From the NCBI GenBank assembly GCA_945868745.1, contig CAMBMK010000003.1, positions 1-64,000 of the forward strand: DNA of 64,000 nt, read 5' to 3'. Made by a program: the position numbers and the translations under genes. The notes beneath the pieces are model-generated. The model was not told the DNA's origin, made no database searches, and was given only the letters and a program-made list of their open reading frames with translations. Origin of the DNA: an uncultured Bacteroidales bacterium. GTDB taxonomy: Bacteria; Bacteroidota; Bacteroidia; Bacteroidales; UBA932. Positions 35,637 through 45,176 of this stretch are shown here, piece by piece (the stretch's first letter is position 1; every line of letters starts with the position of its first letter).

Positions 35637-36044
35637 ATGGGAAGATACGATGACATAATCGGGCTGGAACACCCGACCTCCGCACGGCATCCGAGGATGT
35701 CGGCCATTGACCGTGCCGCGCAGTTTTCGCCGTTTGCCGCACTCACGGGCTATGAGGATATCATCTGCGAGACGGGACGGCAGACCGATGAGCGGCCGGA
35801 GCTTGACGGGGAGCAGATGCAAAGGCTCAACGAGGCTGTGGGCCGGATCCGGGAGGCTCTTTCTTCGAGGCCGGAAGTCTGCGGCGTCCGTTTCATCCCC
35901 GATCCGTTCAAAGACGGAGGGCGGATGGAGCCGTTCAGGGGCCGTGTCCGCAATATCGACACCGCCGCTTCGCTTCTGGTGCTCACAAACGGCACATCCA
36001 TCCCCCTGTGCGACCTGCTGGAGATAAGGGAAACGGAGCGCTGA
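35637..36044 (+). CDS. YolD-like protein
   Basis: The 135-residue protein has the family stretch MSAIDRAAQFSPFAALTGYEDII (start about residue 21), preceded by MGRYDDIIGLEHP, and a C-terminal part (VCGVRFIPDPFKDGG, GRVRNIDTAASLLVL). YolD-like proteins accompany Y-family polymerases and are thought to modulate them, resembling UmuD in role. Likely co-expressed with the polymerase. Confidence 0.85.
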   Translation: MGRYDDIIGLEHPTSARHPRMSAIDRAAQFSPFAALTGYEDIICETGRQTDERPELDGEQMQRLNEAVGRIREALSSRPEVCGVRFIPDPFKDGGRMEPFRGRVRNIDTAASLLVLTNGTSIPLCDLLEIRETER

Positions 36045-36062
36045 GGTTTTCTTTTTGAAAAG

Positions 36063-36845
36063 CTAAACCGTTGATTTGAGGGATTCTTCGTGTTCGCGGC
36101 GGGCGCGCTCGACAGACACGGAACGCTTCAGCACAAAGCCGGAGCCGAGGTATTTGGTGCGCACATCCTCGTCTTCGGAAAGCGACTGCGGGGTACCCTG
36201 CTGGAGGATAGTGCCCTCGTAGAGGAGGTATGCCCTGTCGGTAATCGCCAGAGTCTCACCGACATTGTGGTCGGTGATGATCACTCCGATATTTTTGTAC
36301 TTGAGCTTGGCGATGATGTACTGGATGTCCTCCACGGCAATCGGGTCCACTCCGGCGAACGGCTCGTCAAGAAGGATGAACTTGGGGTCGATGGCAAGGG
36401 CACGTGCAATCTCGCAGCGGCGCCTCTCGCCTCCGGAAAGCTGGATGCCGAGGCTCTTGCGTACCTTTGAGAGGTTGAACTCATCGATGAGGGACTCAAG
36501 CCTGTCATGGCGCTCCGCCTTTGTCATGTCGGACATCTCCATAACGGACAGGATGTTGTCCTCGACACTCATTTTGCGGAATACGGAAGCTTCCTGCGGG
36601 AGGTAGCCCAGGCCGCGCTGCGCACGCTTGTACATCGGGAGCTTGGTGATCTCCTCGTCGTCAAGATAGATATGGCCGTCATTAGGGACAATCTGGCCTG
36701 TGATCATATAGAAGCTGGTGGTCTTGCCGGCTCCGTTCGGCCCGAGGAATCCTACGATTTCCCCCTGCTCGACTTCCATCGAAACGCCTTTGACGACGGT
36801 TCTTACGCCATATTTTTTTACGAGATGTTCTGCTCTGAGTTTCAT
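36063..36845 (-). CDS. lptB: LPS export ABC transporter ATP-binding protein
   Basis: The 260-residue ATPase has Walker [11 protein letters not shown] (about residue 36), a Q-loop at [11 protein letters not shown], signature LSGGERRR and Walker [29 protein letters not shown] is typical of LptB. It energises LPS extraction from the inner membrane with LptFG (not in the window). It is 17 bases downstream of dnaX. The last 20 residues are a charged tail. Confidence 0.95.
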   Translation of the reverse strand: MKLRAEHLVKKYGVRTVVKGVSMEVEQGEIVGFLGPNGAGKTTSFYMITGQIVPNDGHIYLDDEEITKLPMYKRAQRGLGYLPQEASVFRKMSVEDNILSVMEMSDMTKAERHDRLESLIDEFNLSKVRKSLGIQLSGGERRRCEIARALAIDPKFILLDEPFAGVDPIAVEDIQYIIAKLKYKNIGVIITDHNVGETLAITDRAYLLYEGTILQQGTPQSLSEDEDVRTKYLGSGFVLKRSVSVERARREHEESLKSTV

Positions 36846-36862
36846 AATGATGGGATTTCAAG

Positions 36863-38785
36863 CTATTTTGTGTCGAGGTCGAAATCCTGGACGAAGTTCT
36901 TTACCTCGGGATTGGTTTTCATCAGTTCAATTGCCTTTTCTTCAGGCATATACGGCTTTGCCTCGACCTTTTCTTCCGGCAGCACGGACACGCTCAGGCG
37001 GATCTTTCCGCTTCCGGCAAACTGCACGAGCTGCGATTCGAGCTGGCGCAGGAGGTTTTCCTCCACCCACTGCTTCTGGGAGGCGTTTATCACGCAGAAG
37101 TCCACCACCTTGACATCGTCCCCGAGGGTAATGGAGACCTTTGCGGTGGAAAGCATCTTTGAGAGGCGCGGGCGGTTGGCATTGGCCTGCGGCAGTTTTT
37201 TCCAGGCCTCCATTATGGCCTCATCGGAGGCAAGGATGTCGGCGGTGCTGTCGGCCGTGGATGAGTAAGAGCCGACATCGGAAGCGTCATCGCTCTCGAG
37301 GGATGAGATGGAAAGTGACGACGGGGTGCGGGCCGGGCGGCGGCGGGAAGGTGCCGGGGCGGCATCCTGTGAGGCAGCGGCGGACGTGACGCCCGGAGCG
37401 GCGGGAGAAGTCGCTGCTGCAGCTTGCTGTGACGGGGATGAAGACGCTTCCGCCTCAGGGGAAGCCGATACTCCCTGAACCGGCCTGGCAGCAGATGCGG
37501 CACGCGAATCGGTGCCTGCGGCCGGACTGCCTGAAGCACTCTGCCCGCTATGTGAAACAGGGCTCGGACTGCCTGCAGCGGCATCCGGCACAGGAGCGGC
37601 GGATGTGCCGGAAGAGGCAGCGGATGATGCCGGCCGGGATGCGCCATCAGCCGATGCGGCAGGGGCGGCGGTGCGGAGTGAAACTCCGCCGTTGCCGCTG
37701 AGGAAGCTCAGCTTCATCAGCGCAAACTCCACGTGAAGACGTGGATTGACCGCCGCCTTGTACCCGGCCTCACAAGCCGTGGTAATGGAAAGCGCATCAT
37801 AGAGAAACTGCAGCGTACAGTTTCCCGCCTGGGCAGCATACCGCTCCTTCAGCGACCTCGGGAGCTCCAGCAGGGCATCGAGCCCGCCGGTGCGTGCCAC
37901 AATCAGGTCCCTGAGGTGCTGCGACAGCGCCGACACGAAATGGAGCGCATTGAAACCCTTTGCCAGGATCTCGTCAAATTTGAGGAGCGCAGCGCCGTAA
38001 TCCCCCTTCAGGAAACTGTCCACCAGGGCGAAACTGTGCTCATATGAAAACACATTGAGATTTTTCAGCACATCCTCATAACGGATGTCCGTACCGCAGA
38101 AAGCCACGGTCTGGTCGAAAATCGTAAGGGCATCCCTCATCGCGCCGTCAGCCTTCTGGGCAATCACATGGAGCGACTCGTCATCGACCGTGATCCCCTC
38201 CCTGGAGGCGATGCTGCGGAGATTGCCGACAATGTCGGGGATGGAAATGCGGTTGAAATCGTAGGTCTGGCAGCGTGAAAGGATGGTCGGGAGTATCTTG
38301 TGCTTCTCGGTCGTGGCAAGGATGAAGATGGCGTGTGAAGGAGGCTCCTCGAGAGTCTTGAGAAAGGCATTGAACGCCGACTGCGTGAGCATATGCACCT
38401 CGTCGATGATGAACACGCTGTAGCGGCCCACCTGCGGAGGCACATTGACCTGGTCGATCAGTGCCTTGATGTCCTCCACGCCGTTGTTGGACGCGGCATC
38501 GAGCTCGTGGATGCAGTAGGAGCGCCCCTCGCGGAAGGACACGCACGACTCGCATTTGCCGCACGGCTCCATCTCCGGCGAAAGGTCGGAGCAGTTGATG
38601 GTCTTGGCGAAAATCCTCGCCGCACTGGTCTTTCCCACACCCCTCGGGCCGCAGAACAGGTATGCGTGGGCAAGCTGGCCCCTCGCAATCGAGTTTTTCA
38701 GCGTCCTGACTATGTTTTCCTGGCCCACAAGGGACCCGAAGGAGTCCGGCCTGTATTTTCTGGCAGAGACAATATACTGTGACAT
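36863..38785 (-). CDS. dnaX: DNA polymerase III subunits gamma and tau
   Basis: The 640-residue clamp-loader protein has an AAA+ domain with Walker A CGPRGVGKTSAARIF, a zinc module (CGKCESC), DELDAASNNGVEDIK, sensor LEEPPSHAIFILATTEKHKILPTI and a collar domain to about residue 365. Residues about 385-520 are Ala/Ser/Pro-rich, then a C-terminal tau-like domain. I found no standard A-AAA-AAG slip site, so a separate gamma form is not supported. The holB partner is elsewhere in the window. Confidence 0.95.
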   Translation of the reverse strand: MSQYIVSARKYRPDSFGSLVGQENIVRTLKNSIARGQLAHAYLFCGPRGVGKTSAARIFAKTINCSDLSPEMEPCGKCESCVSFREGRSYCIHELDAASNNGVEDIKALIDQVNVPPQVGRYSVFIIDEVHMLTQSAFNAFLKTLEEPPSHAIFILATTEKHKILPTILSRCQTYDFNRISIPDIVGNLRSIASREGITVDDESLHVIAQKADGAMRDALTIFDQTVAFCGTDIRYEDVLKNLNVFSYEHSFALVDSFLKGDYGAALLKFDEILAKGFNALHFVSALSQHLRDLIVARTGGLDALLELPRSLKERYAAQAGNCTLQFLYDALSITTACEAGYKAAVNPRLHVEFALMKLSFLSGNGGVSLRTAAPAASADGASRPASSAASSGTSAAPVPDAAAGSPSPVSHSGQSASGSPAAGTDSRAASAARPVQGVSASPEAEASSSPSQQAAAATSPAAPGVTSAAASQDAAPAPSRRRPARTPSSLSISSLESDDASDVGSYSSTADSTADILASDEAIMEAWKKLPQANANRPRLSKMLSTAKVSITLGDDVKVVDFCVINASQKQWVEENLLRQLESQLVQFAGSGKIRLSVSVLPEEKVEAKPYMPEEKAIELMKTNPEVKNFVQDFDLDTK

Positions 38786-38855
38786 ACTCTTTCTTTTTCT
38801 TTCAAGGGCATACCCGCAAATGACAAAAGGGACTATTTAGTCAACCTCCGAATTA

Positions 38856-38884
38856 CAAATGTACACATATTTTTAGTAAATTTG
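38856..38884. promoter_or_regulatory. Divergent promoter elements of dnaX and the 38910 gene
   Basis: TACATTTG on the minus strand (38856-38863) faces dnaX, and TAAATTTG on the plus strand (38877-38884) faces the exported protein, 13 bases apart. No clear -33 elements. Confidence 0.5.
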
Positions 38885-38909
38885 CTTGTTAAAAATGGAT
38901 TTTGAAACT

Positions 38910-39752
38910 ATGAAGACAAAACACATATTGACATTCCTTGCGGGGATAATCCTCTGCATCACGGCCTGGGGGCAGGCACAGGTCAATGTCACCATCACCA
39001 CAAAAAAGGACAAGCTCGCCGATTTCCCGATGAAGACCATGAAGGTAGTGCTCACCGGGAACGGATTTATGGACCAGCCCCTGCGCGAGGCCGTCAAGAA
39101 CACATGGAGCATCTCCCCGTTTGAGTTCTGCACGATGGACGAGTTCAACTCATTGAAAACCAGCCAGGATTTCTATTTCATGCTCGTCGTGAGGACCCAG
39201 AACCGCAAGGAGGCGGAGCCGGGCGTATCGTTCATCCAGATCCTCAAGGGCGGGCATGAGGATATCGGGGACATGCTTGAGGTCGTGAGCATGCCGCTGT
39301 GCCCTTCGGCAATGACCTCCGGGCTCGAGGCTGCATTCATGCCTGCAATCCTTGACATAATGCAGGTCTATATCGACACCTCCCTCATCAATGGCTTCAA
39401 GAGCATCCAGAGCGTCATGCGCAAACTTTCCGACATAAAGGGCAAGACTGTGGTTTTCGCTTCGGACGACATCTCGCCGAAGGTCAGCGAACAGTTCAGG
39501 GAAAAGTATTTCACCGGCAATGTGACCGTATGCGACGCGGAAGACGCCGCCGAGGCGATGTTCTCGGGAAGGACGGACACCGTGGTGGGCTACAGCGTGG
39601 CCCCCGCAATCCCGGGCAAGGGCTCAGAGTGCTGGCTGATGCTGTTTGACGCATATACCCACGACCTCTACTATTTCAAGAAATACAAAACATCCGACAC
39701 GGCGGGATTTACCAGGAAAGACCTGTCGGACATCATCTCCGCAAGCAGATAA
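38910..39752 (+). CDS. Exported protein of unknown function
   Basis: The 280-residue product begins with a signal peptide (MKTKHILTFLAGIILCITAWGQAQ), then a mixed alpha/beta sequence with no family that I recognise. A central MPAILDIMQVYIDTSLINGF and a KGKTVVFASDDISPKV stretch are notable. There is no lipobox or membrane helix, so it is probably periplasmic. An upstream ATG at 38895 is possible but would lengthen the signal. Its stop overlaps the start of the M16 peptidase gene (TAATG), so the two are coupled. Confidence 0.75.
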   Translation: MKTKHILTFLAGIILCITAWGQAQVNVTITTKKDKLADFPMKTMKVVLTGNGFMDQPLREAVKNTWSISPFEFCTMDEFNSLKTSQDFYFMLVVRTQNRKEAEPGVSFIQILKGGHEDIGDMLEVVSMPLCPSAMTSGLEAAFMPAILDIMQVYIDTSLINGFKSIQSVMRKLSDIKGKTVVFASDDISPKVSEQFREKYFTGNVTVCDAEDAAEAMFSGRTDTVVGYSVAPAIPGKGSECWLMLFDAYTHDLYYFKKYKTSDTAGFTRKDLSDIISASR

Positions 39753-41005
39753 TGATATCAGGGAAAACTTCGTGCGGAATGCTGTACGCCGCAAAGCGCA
39801 GGGCCTCCGGAGTCGGATGCTGTGCGCTGAGCATAAGGTGCGGCACAAGGAGCGAGGAAGGCTTCCACAGCGGCATCGCCCATTTTGCCGAGCACTGCAT
39901 ATTCAAGGGCACCTCCAGACGCGGCAGCAACGCCATCAACAACTGTCTCGACCGTCTCGGCGGCGAGCTCAACGCCTACACCACCAAAGAGGAAATAGTC
40001 ATCCATGCCACCGTGCTGAAGGAGGATCTCTACAAGGCCGTCGGGCTGCTGCTCGAGCTGGCCTCCTCAGCGACATTCCCGGAAAATGAGATTGAGACGG
40101 AAAAGGGCGTGGTCATCGACGAGATAAAATCCTACCGCGACAGCCCCGCTGACGATGTCTATGACCGTTTCGAGGGTATGCTGTTTGAGGGACACCCTCT
40201 CGGAAAGCCCATTCTGGGCACCGCCGAATCCGTAAGGAAGATTTCTTCCGAAGAGCTGCGGCTTTTCGCAAGGCAGAAGTTCCGCCCCGGAGCAATGGCC
40301 CTTACCGTGGTCGCAGACTACGATGAAAAGCTGATGGAGAAAAAAATCAACGCACTGACAGCCAAATATTTCAGCGACCCGTGCGAGGCACCTGTGACGC
40401 CCGCCGGCATCCGTCCGGAAGAGGGGGCGCTTTTCCACGGACCGGAGGTCAATATCTTCGACAGGACAATCGGCAAACGCCACCACGAGGCCAATGCGGT
40501 CATCGGCAGCCTTGCCCCTTCCCTCTATGAACATCCCGACAGGCTCACGGCCATACTGCTCGGCAACCTGCTCGCCGGCCCCGCATCCAACTCCATCCTC
40601 AACAGCGTACTGCGCGAGAAGCACGGATGGGTATATGGCGTAGAGTCCTCATACACACAGTATTCCGACACGGGCATAATGGCCATAAGCCTCGGATGCG
40701 AAAAGGAGAACCTCGAAAAATGCTTTGAGGCAATGGGCAGGGAAATCCTCCGCCTCCAGGAGAATCCGCTCTCCCCCGCGCGGTTGAAAGCCGCCAAGAA
40801 ACAGCTTCTCGGCCAGCTCGCCATCAGCTCGGAAGGCGGTGAAAGCCAATGCCTCGGGATGGGCAAAAGCCTTCTGGCATACGGGACCATTGTCCCGGAC
40901 GAGACCTCACGTAAGGAGATTGAGGCCATTACGGCCGCCGGTCTTCAGGAAATGGCCTGCCGCCTTTTCGGAAAAGACTCTGTTTCACGACTGATTTATC
41001 TTTGA
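39752..41005 (+). CDS. M16 family zinc peptidase
   Basis: The 417-residue protein has the inverted zinc motif His44-x-x-Glu47-His48 (HFAEH) and the distal ligand Glu124, 76 residues later, as in M16 peptidases; the second half (LREKHGWVYGVESSYTQYSDTG) is the non-catalytic M16 domain with the substrate Arg/Tyr-type pattern. There is no signal peptide, suggesting cytosolic action. These enzymes degrade short peptides or process precursors. It starts with the overlapping ATG of the upstream stop. Confidence 0.92.
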   Translation: MISGKTSCGMLYAAKRRASGVGCCALSIRCGTRSEEGFHSGIAHFAEHCIFKGTSRRGSNAINNCLDRLGGELNAYTTKEEIVIHATVLKEDLYKAVGLLLELASSATFPENEIETEKGVVIDEIKSYRDSPADDVYDRFEGMLFEGHPLGKPILGTAESVRKISSEELRLFARQKFRPGAMALTVVADYDEKLMEKKINALTAKYFSDPCEAPVTPAGIRPEEGALFHGPEVNIFDRTIGKRHHEANAVIGSLAPSLYEHPDRLTAILLGNLLAGPASNSILNSVLREKHGWVYGVESSYTQYSDTGIMAISLGCEKENLEKCFEAMGREILRLQENPLSPARLKAAKKQLLGQLAISSEGGESQCLGMGKSLLAYGTIVPDETSRKEIEAITAAGLQEMACRLFGKDSVSRLIYL

Positions 41006-41006
41006 T

Positions 41007-41648
41007 ATGGAAACTCCGCTTGACAGATACCTGCGCACCCACTCTACGCCGCAGAGCGAGGCCCTCGAATGGCTCGAAAAGCAGACCAACATCCGCACCA
41101 ACTACCCCAGGATGCTCTCCGGGGCTGTTCAGGGCAGGTTCATGACCATGCTCGTGAAGATGACCGGGGCACGTGACATCCTCGAAATCGGGGCTTTCAC
41201 CGGCTACTCGTCCATCTGCATGGCCTACGGACTGCCCCAGGACGGACACATCGACACCCTTGAAATCAATGACGAGCTCGAGGACCTGATAATGGAGGGC
41301 TTCGACCGTGCGGGGGTGCGTGAAAAAATCACCCTCCACATCGGCGATGCCAGGGATACCCTGGGACGGCTTGCAGCCGAAGGGCGGAAGTACGATTTTG
41401 TCTATATCGACGCCAACAAGCGCGAATACTGCGACTACTATGAGCCCGTGCTCGGGATGCTGCGCCCGAGGGGATGCATCCTCACGGATGATGTGTTGTG
41501 GGACGGAAAGCCCTACAGCGACCCTGTGCCGCGGGACAAACAGACGCAGGGCATCGTGAGGTTCAACGATATGGTGGCCTCCGACCCGAGGGTTGAGACG
41601 GTGCTCCTTCCGCTTCGCGCAGGCCTCAGCATTACCATGAAGAAATAG
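41007..41648 (+). CDS. O-methyltransferase, caffeoyl-CoA OMT-like
   Basis: The 213-residue SAM-dependent enzyme has the motif LEIGAFTGYSSICMAYGLP (about residue 62), TLEINDELED, DFVYIDANKREY with the metal Asp, and LTDDVLWDGKPYSD. Bacterial members methylate small catechol-like or 5-hydroxyuridine-derived acceptors; the substrate is not visible. It starts 1 base after the M16 gene stop and is the last gene of that run. Confidence 0.9.
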   Translation: METPLDRYLRTHSTPQSEALEWLEKQTNIRTNYPRMLSGAVQGRFMTMLVKMTGARDILEIGAFTGYSSICMAYGLPQDGHIDTLEINDELEDLIMEGFDRAGVREKITLHIGDARDTLGRLAAEGRKYDFVYIDANKREYCDYYEPVLGMLRPRGCILTDDVLWDGKPYSDPVPRDKQTQGIVRFNDMVASDPRVETVLLPLRAGLSITMKK

Positions 41649-41681
41649 GGAAATATATACCTGCGGATTTTGTTTTGTCTC

Positions 41682-41712
41682 TTGTTTTTTACATTGCTTC
41701 TTTCCATCTTTG
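41682..41712 (+). promoter_or_regulatory. Candidate promoter of the B12 uptake operon
   Basis: CATCTTTG (41705-41712) with TTG (41682-41684) 20 bases upstream resembles the consensus except for C instead of T in the first -7 base. The expected start point lies just ahead of the riboswitch. Confidence 0.4.
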
Positions 41713-41714
41713 CC

Positions 41715-41885
41715 GTGCATTACGGTTCCGCAAGGATCAATAGGGAATCCGGTGTGAGTCCGGAACAATACCCGTTGCTGTAATTCCCCGCCGCCGTCAG
41801 GGGGTTTCACATCTGTGCCACTGTCCATTACAGGATGGGAAGGCGTGAGACCCGGGAAGAGTCAGAAGACCTGCCGGAATGCTTT
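41715..41885 (+). ncRNA. Cobalamin riboswitch
   Basis: Diagnostic parts in order: GGTTCCGCAAGGATCAATAG, GGAATCCGGTGTGAGTCCGG, the B12 box GCCACTG (41817-41823) and GGGAAGAGTCAGAAGACCTGCC. Adenosylcobalamin or a relative binds this aptamer. No clear terminator follows, so control may act on translation or through the 41886-42013 region. It precedes btuG-btuB-btuF-btuC-btuD. Confidence 0.96.
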
Positions 41886-42013
41886 GGATTATACGATGCA
41901 AACGCGGGATTACGGTTGCTGCCTGATTTTTACGGCTTTCCGCCGTAGGTGTCACGTTGTCCGTACCCGCAGGTACACGGGATTATGTACTTCAAATCAA
42001 ATATTTACGGATA

Positions 42014-43075
42014 ATGAAAAAATTTCTTGCAATCCTTTCTGTATGCGCGCTGGCATTGACCGGCTGTATGAAGGAAGACAAGGTCGTTGAAAACGGCTTT
42101 GATGTGAAACCGGCCCCGGGAAGCGGCCTGTTTATCGCCTGCCAAGGCAACTGGAGCTACGGAAACGCTACCCTTTCTTTCTATGACACCAAGACAAAAG
42201 TGGTTGAAAACGAGCTTTTTGCCAGGGCAAATGACCAGAAGCTCGGCGACACTGCCCAGTCCATGACCCTGCACGACGGCACCCTCTGGATTGTGGTCAA
42301 CACATCCAACGTCATCTTTGCAATCGACCCGTACACCTTCAAGGAAAAGGGCAGGATCACGGGTTTAGCTTCCCCGCGCGAGATTTTCTTCGTGTCGGAC
42401 GACAAGGCCTATGTCACCCAGATGGAGGACGGGCGAATCTGCATCGTGGACCCGAAGAAATATGAAATCACAGGCTATATCGAGACAGGTGAGGCAGTTA
42501 CCTCCACAGAGCAGATTGAGGATTTCGGCAGCTATGTAATCACCAACTGCTGGTCCTACCAGAAGAAGATCCTCAAGATTGACACTGCCACGGACAAGGT
42601 GACGGGAGAGCTTGAGGTCGGCATACAGCCTTCCGACATCGCCAGGGACAGGAACGGCAAGCTGTGGGTACTGACCGACGGCGGCGGATGGGACGGCAAC
42701 CCGATCGGTTTTGAAAGCCCTACCCTATCCAGAATCAATCCGGAAACACTTTCTGTCGAAAAGACATTCACATTCGACGGCGCTGTCAGCCCGAGCAAGC
42801 TCGTGACCGACAATAACGGGGACAATCTCTATTACCTCGGGGCCGGTGTGTGGAAAATGTCCGTTTCCGCAGATGCCCTCCCTACGGAGCCGCTTGTCGG
42901 AAATCTCGGTTACGGCATCTATGCCCTTGGCGTATGTCCTTGGGATTCGGACATCTATGTTGCCGATGCAATTGACTGGCAGCAAAGCGGAAGCGTCTTC
43001 AGATATTCTTCCGACGGTACCCTCAAGGATGAGTTCAAGGTAGGGATTATCCCGGGTTCATTCTGCTGGTATTGA
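42014..43075 (+). CDS. btuG: BtuG-type surface B12-binding lipoprotein
   Basis: The 353-residue protein has a lipoprotein signal (MKKFLAILSVCALALTGC) and a seven-bladed YncE/DUF5074-like beta-propeller made of repeats such as KLWVLTDGGG and IYVADAIDW. Bacteroides BtuG is an outer-surface lipoprotein that captures cobalamin and hands it to BtuB. Position between a cobalamin riboswitch and btuB supports the call. The start at 42014 fits the lipobox; the frame opens 19 codons earlier into the riboswitch expression region. Confidence 0.88.
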   Translation: MKKFLAILSVCALALTGCMKEDKVVENGFDVKPAPGSGLFIACQGNWSYGNATLSFYDTKTKVVENELFARANDQKLGDTAQSMTLHDGTLWIVVNTSNVIFAIDPYTFKEKGRITGLASPREIFFVSDDKAYVTQMEDGRICIVDPKKYEITGYIETGEAVTSTEQIEDFGSYVITNCWSYQKKILKIDTATDKVTGELEVGIQPSDIARDRNGKLWVLTDGGGWDGNPIGFESPTLSRINPETLSVEKTFTFDGAVSPSKLVTDNNGDNLYYLGAGVWKMSVSADALPTEPLVGNLGYGIYALGVCPWDSDIYVADAIDWQQSGSVFRYSSDGTLKDEFKVGIIPGSFCWY

Positions 43076-45162
43076 TCCGCACGGGCGCAATAGTGCGGTG
43101 CTCCGCTTTGACACTTCTCCTGGCACTATTGTGTCGGGAGAATGCCTTTTGCCTTGTCCGCGGGGAGGTTGCTGACACCCTGAAGGAGTCTACCGTGACG
43201 GGCCTCAGGGCGCTGCGCCAGGCAGGGGTAAACCGTACCGATTTCAGCGAAAAGGCCCTGAAGGAGAACATTTCCCTTTCCTTTGCCGATGTGCTGGCCT
43301 ACAACTCTTCGATATTTGTAAAGCAGCACGGGAGAGCATCCGTGTCAACAGTCTCTTTCAGGGGCACTTCCGCTTCGCACACGCAGGTGCTTTGGAACGG
43401 CCTGAGGATCAATTCCCCGATGCTCGGGATGACTGATTTTTCCCTGATTCCGTCCTTCCTTATGGACAGCGCATACCTTCTTCACGGGTCCTCGTCCCTC
43501 CAGCAGACGGGCGGAGGGCTCGGCGGGGCAGTGGTGCTGGGCTCCGGAGGAAGGGCCCCCGAAGGCTTCGGGATGCAGTATGTACAGGGAGCCGGTTCGT
43601 TCGGGACGTTTGACGAATACCTGAGGCTCAGCTGGGGAGGCAAAAGACTGAGCAGCACTACCAAAGCATATCTGGGCACCTCCGAGAACAGGTTCAGGTA
43701 CGTCAACAGGGACAAGAACGAGATTGTCTATGACGGGGATATGAACATTGTGGAAAGCTATCATCCCGTGGAAGTATTTGACAACGGCGCATTCAGGGAT
43801 TTCCACCTGATGCAGGAGACGGAGTGGGAAGCTCCGGAGGGCAGCCTTGTGAGGTTTTCCACATGGTACATCGACTCTTTCCGCGAGCTGCCGCGCCTGA
43901 GCGTGGACTACAGCGGGACCGATGACTACATCAATGAGCAGAGGGAGAACACCTTGAGGGCCGTGGGCTCGTGGTCGAAAGACCTCGGGGGATGGAAGAC
44001 GGAGGCCTCGGCAGGATATGCCGGGACATATCTCGGCTATGACTATGCGCGCAACGGGGGCGGGGGCATCCGGACCTGGCTCACACGGTCCAGGAGCCAT
44101 TCCAATACCTTTTTTGCAAAGGCGGGGACGGAGCGCTACCTCGGAGGGAGATGGATGGTGAGCGGCAATGTGTCGATGCACTGGCAATCCGCCAAGTCAA
44201 GGGACCTTGCGATGTTTACCGGAGCCGGCCGGCAAAACGGTTACGAGGCAGGCAGGGCGGAGGTTTCGGCATTCGCCTCGCTGAAATGGAAGCCATCCCG
44301 ACGGGCGGGGATTTCGCTGTCGCTGCGCGAGGATGTGTTCGGAAAGGATTTTTCCCCTGTCATTCCGGCCCTTAACGCAGATTTTCTGCTATCGGAGCAG
44401 TGGGGGCTTTTCCTGAAAGGGTCGGTGTCGCGCAATTACCGCTTCCCTACCCTCAATGACCTCTATTTTATGCCCGGGGGCAACCCTGACCTGAGACCCG
44501 AATCAGGTGTGTCATACGACATCGGATATTCGCTGGACCGGAGATTCGGCAGCAGGGGGGCCGTGCGCGCCGAAGGAGGATGGTTCGACTCGTATATCGA
44601 CGACTGGATCATGTGGGTGCCAAGCGGGGCCAAGAAGGATTTCTACACGCCGATGAATGTGATGAGGGTCCACGCCTATGGTCTGGAGCAGAAAGTTTCG
44701 GGAGAATGGTCTCCCGCGGGAGACTGGAAGCTGACTTTCAACGGCAATTTCACCTGGTCCCCGTCCATCAACAAGGGCGAGCCGAGAAGTCCGCTGGACG
44801 ATTCGGTGGGCAAACAGCTTGTCTATATCCCGGAGTTTTCATCGTCTTTTACGGCAGGTGTGTCATGGAGGGGATGGAGCGCGATGTGGAAATGGTGCCA
44901 CTACAGCAGGCGCTACACGATGTCGAGCAACGAGGACAGCATCACGGGTTCGGTACCGGCCTACATCATGAATGACCTCACCCTCGGAAAGACTCTGGAC
45001 ACGAGGTGGGCGGGGCTGTCGCTGTCGCTTGCCGTAAGGAATATTTTCAATGAAAGTTACCAGTCGGTCCTTTCGAGGCCGATGCCGGGAATCAACTGTG
45101 AGTTTTTCATAGGGATCACGCCGAAATTGTCCGGAAAAAAGTCACCGGTTGTTTCGGAATAA
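43072..45162 (+). CDS. btuB: BtuB-like TonB-dependent cobalamin receptor
   Basis: The 696-residue protein has a signal peptide, a plug domain (SFADVLAYNSSIFVKQHG, SVSTVSFRGTSASHTQVLWNG) and about 22 beta strands, ending LSLAVRNIFNESYQSVLSRPMPGINCEFFIGI; the end is followed by a hydrophilic tail rather than a terminal Phe. It imports B12 with TonB energy. The first in-frame start is TTG 43072, which overlaps the btuG stop; GTG 43093 is an alternative. Confidence 0.9.
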   Translation: MIRTGAIVRCSALTLLLALLCRENAFCLVRGEVADTLKESTVTGLRALRQAGVNRTDFSEKALKENISLSFADVLAYNSSIFVKQHGRASVSTVSFRGTSASHTQVLWNGLRINSPMLGMTDFSLIPSFLMDSAYLLHGSSSLQQTGGGLGGAVVLGSGGRAPEGFGMQYVQGAGSFGTFDEYLRLSWGGKRLSSTTKAYLGTSENRFRYVNRDKNEIVYDGDMNIVESYHPVEVFDNGAFRDFHLMQETEWEAPEGSLVRFSTWYIDSFRELPRLSVDYSGTDDYINEQRENTLRAVGSWSKDLGGWKTEASAGYAGTYLGYDYARNGGGGIRTWLTRSRSHSNTFFAKAGTERYLGGRWMVSGNVSMHWQSAKSRDLAMFTGAGRQNGYEAGRAEVSAFASLKWKPSRRAGISLSLREDVFGKDFSPVIPALNADFLLSEQWGLFLKGSVSRNYRFPTLNDLYFMPGGNPDLRPESGVSYDIGYSLDRRFGSRGAVRAEGGWFDSYIDDWIMWVPSGAKKDFYTPMNVMRVHAYGLEQKVSGEWSPAGDWKLTFNGNFTWSPSINKGEPRSPLDDSVGKQLVYIPEFSSSFTAGVSWRGWSAMWKWCHYSRRYTMSSNEDSITGSVPAYIMNDLTLGKTLDTRWAGLSLSLAVRNIFNESYQSVLSRPMPGINCEFFIGITPKLSGKKSPVVSE

Positions 45163-45176
45163 GTATTTTTGCAAAT

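Noticed and set aside
36863-38785. Programmed frameshift in dnaX
   Set aside because: The only A-run (near 37195, AAA-AAA-C in frame) is not a standard slippery heptamer and lies close to the C-terminus.
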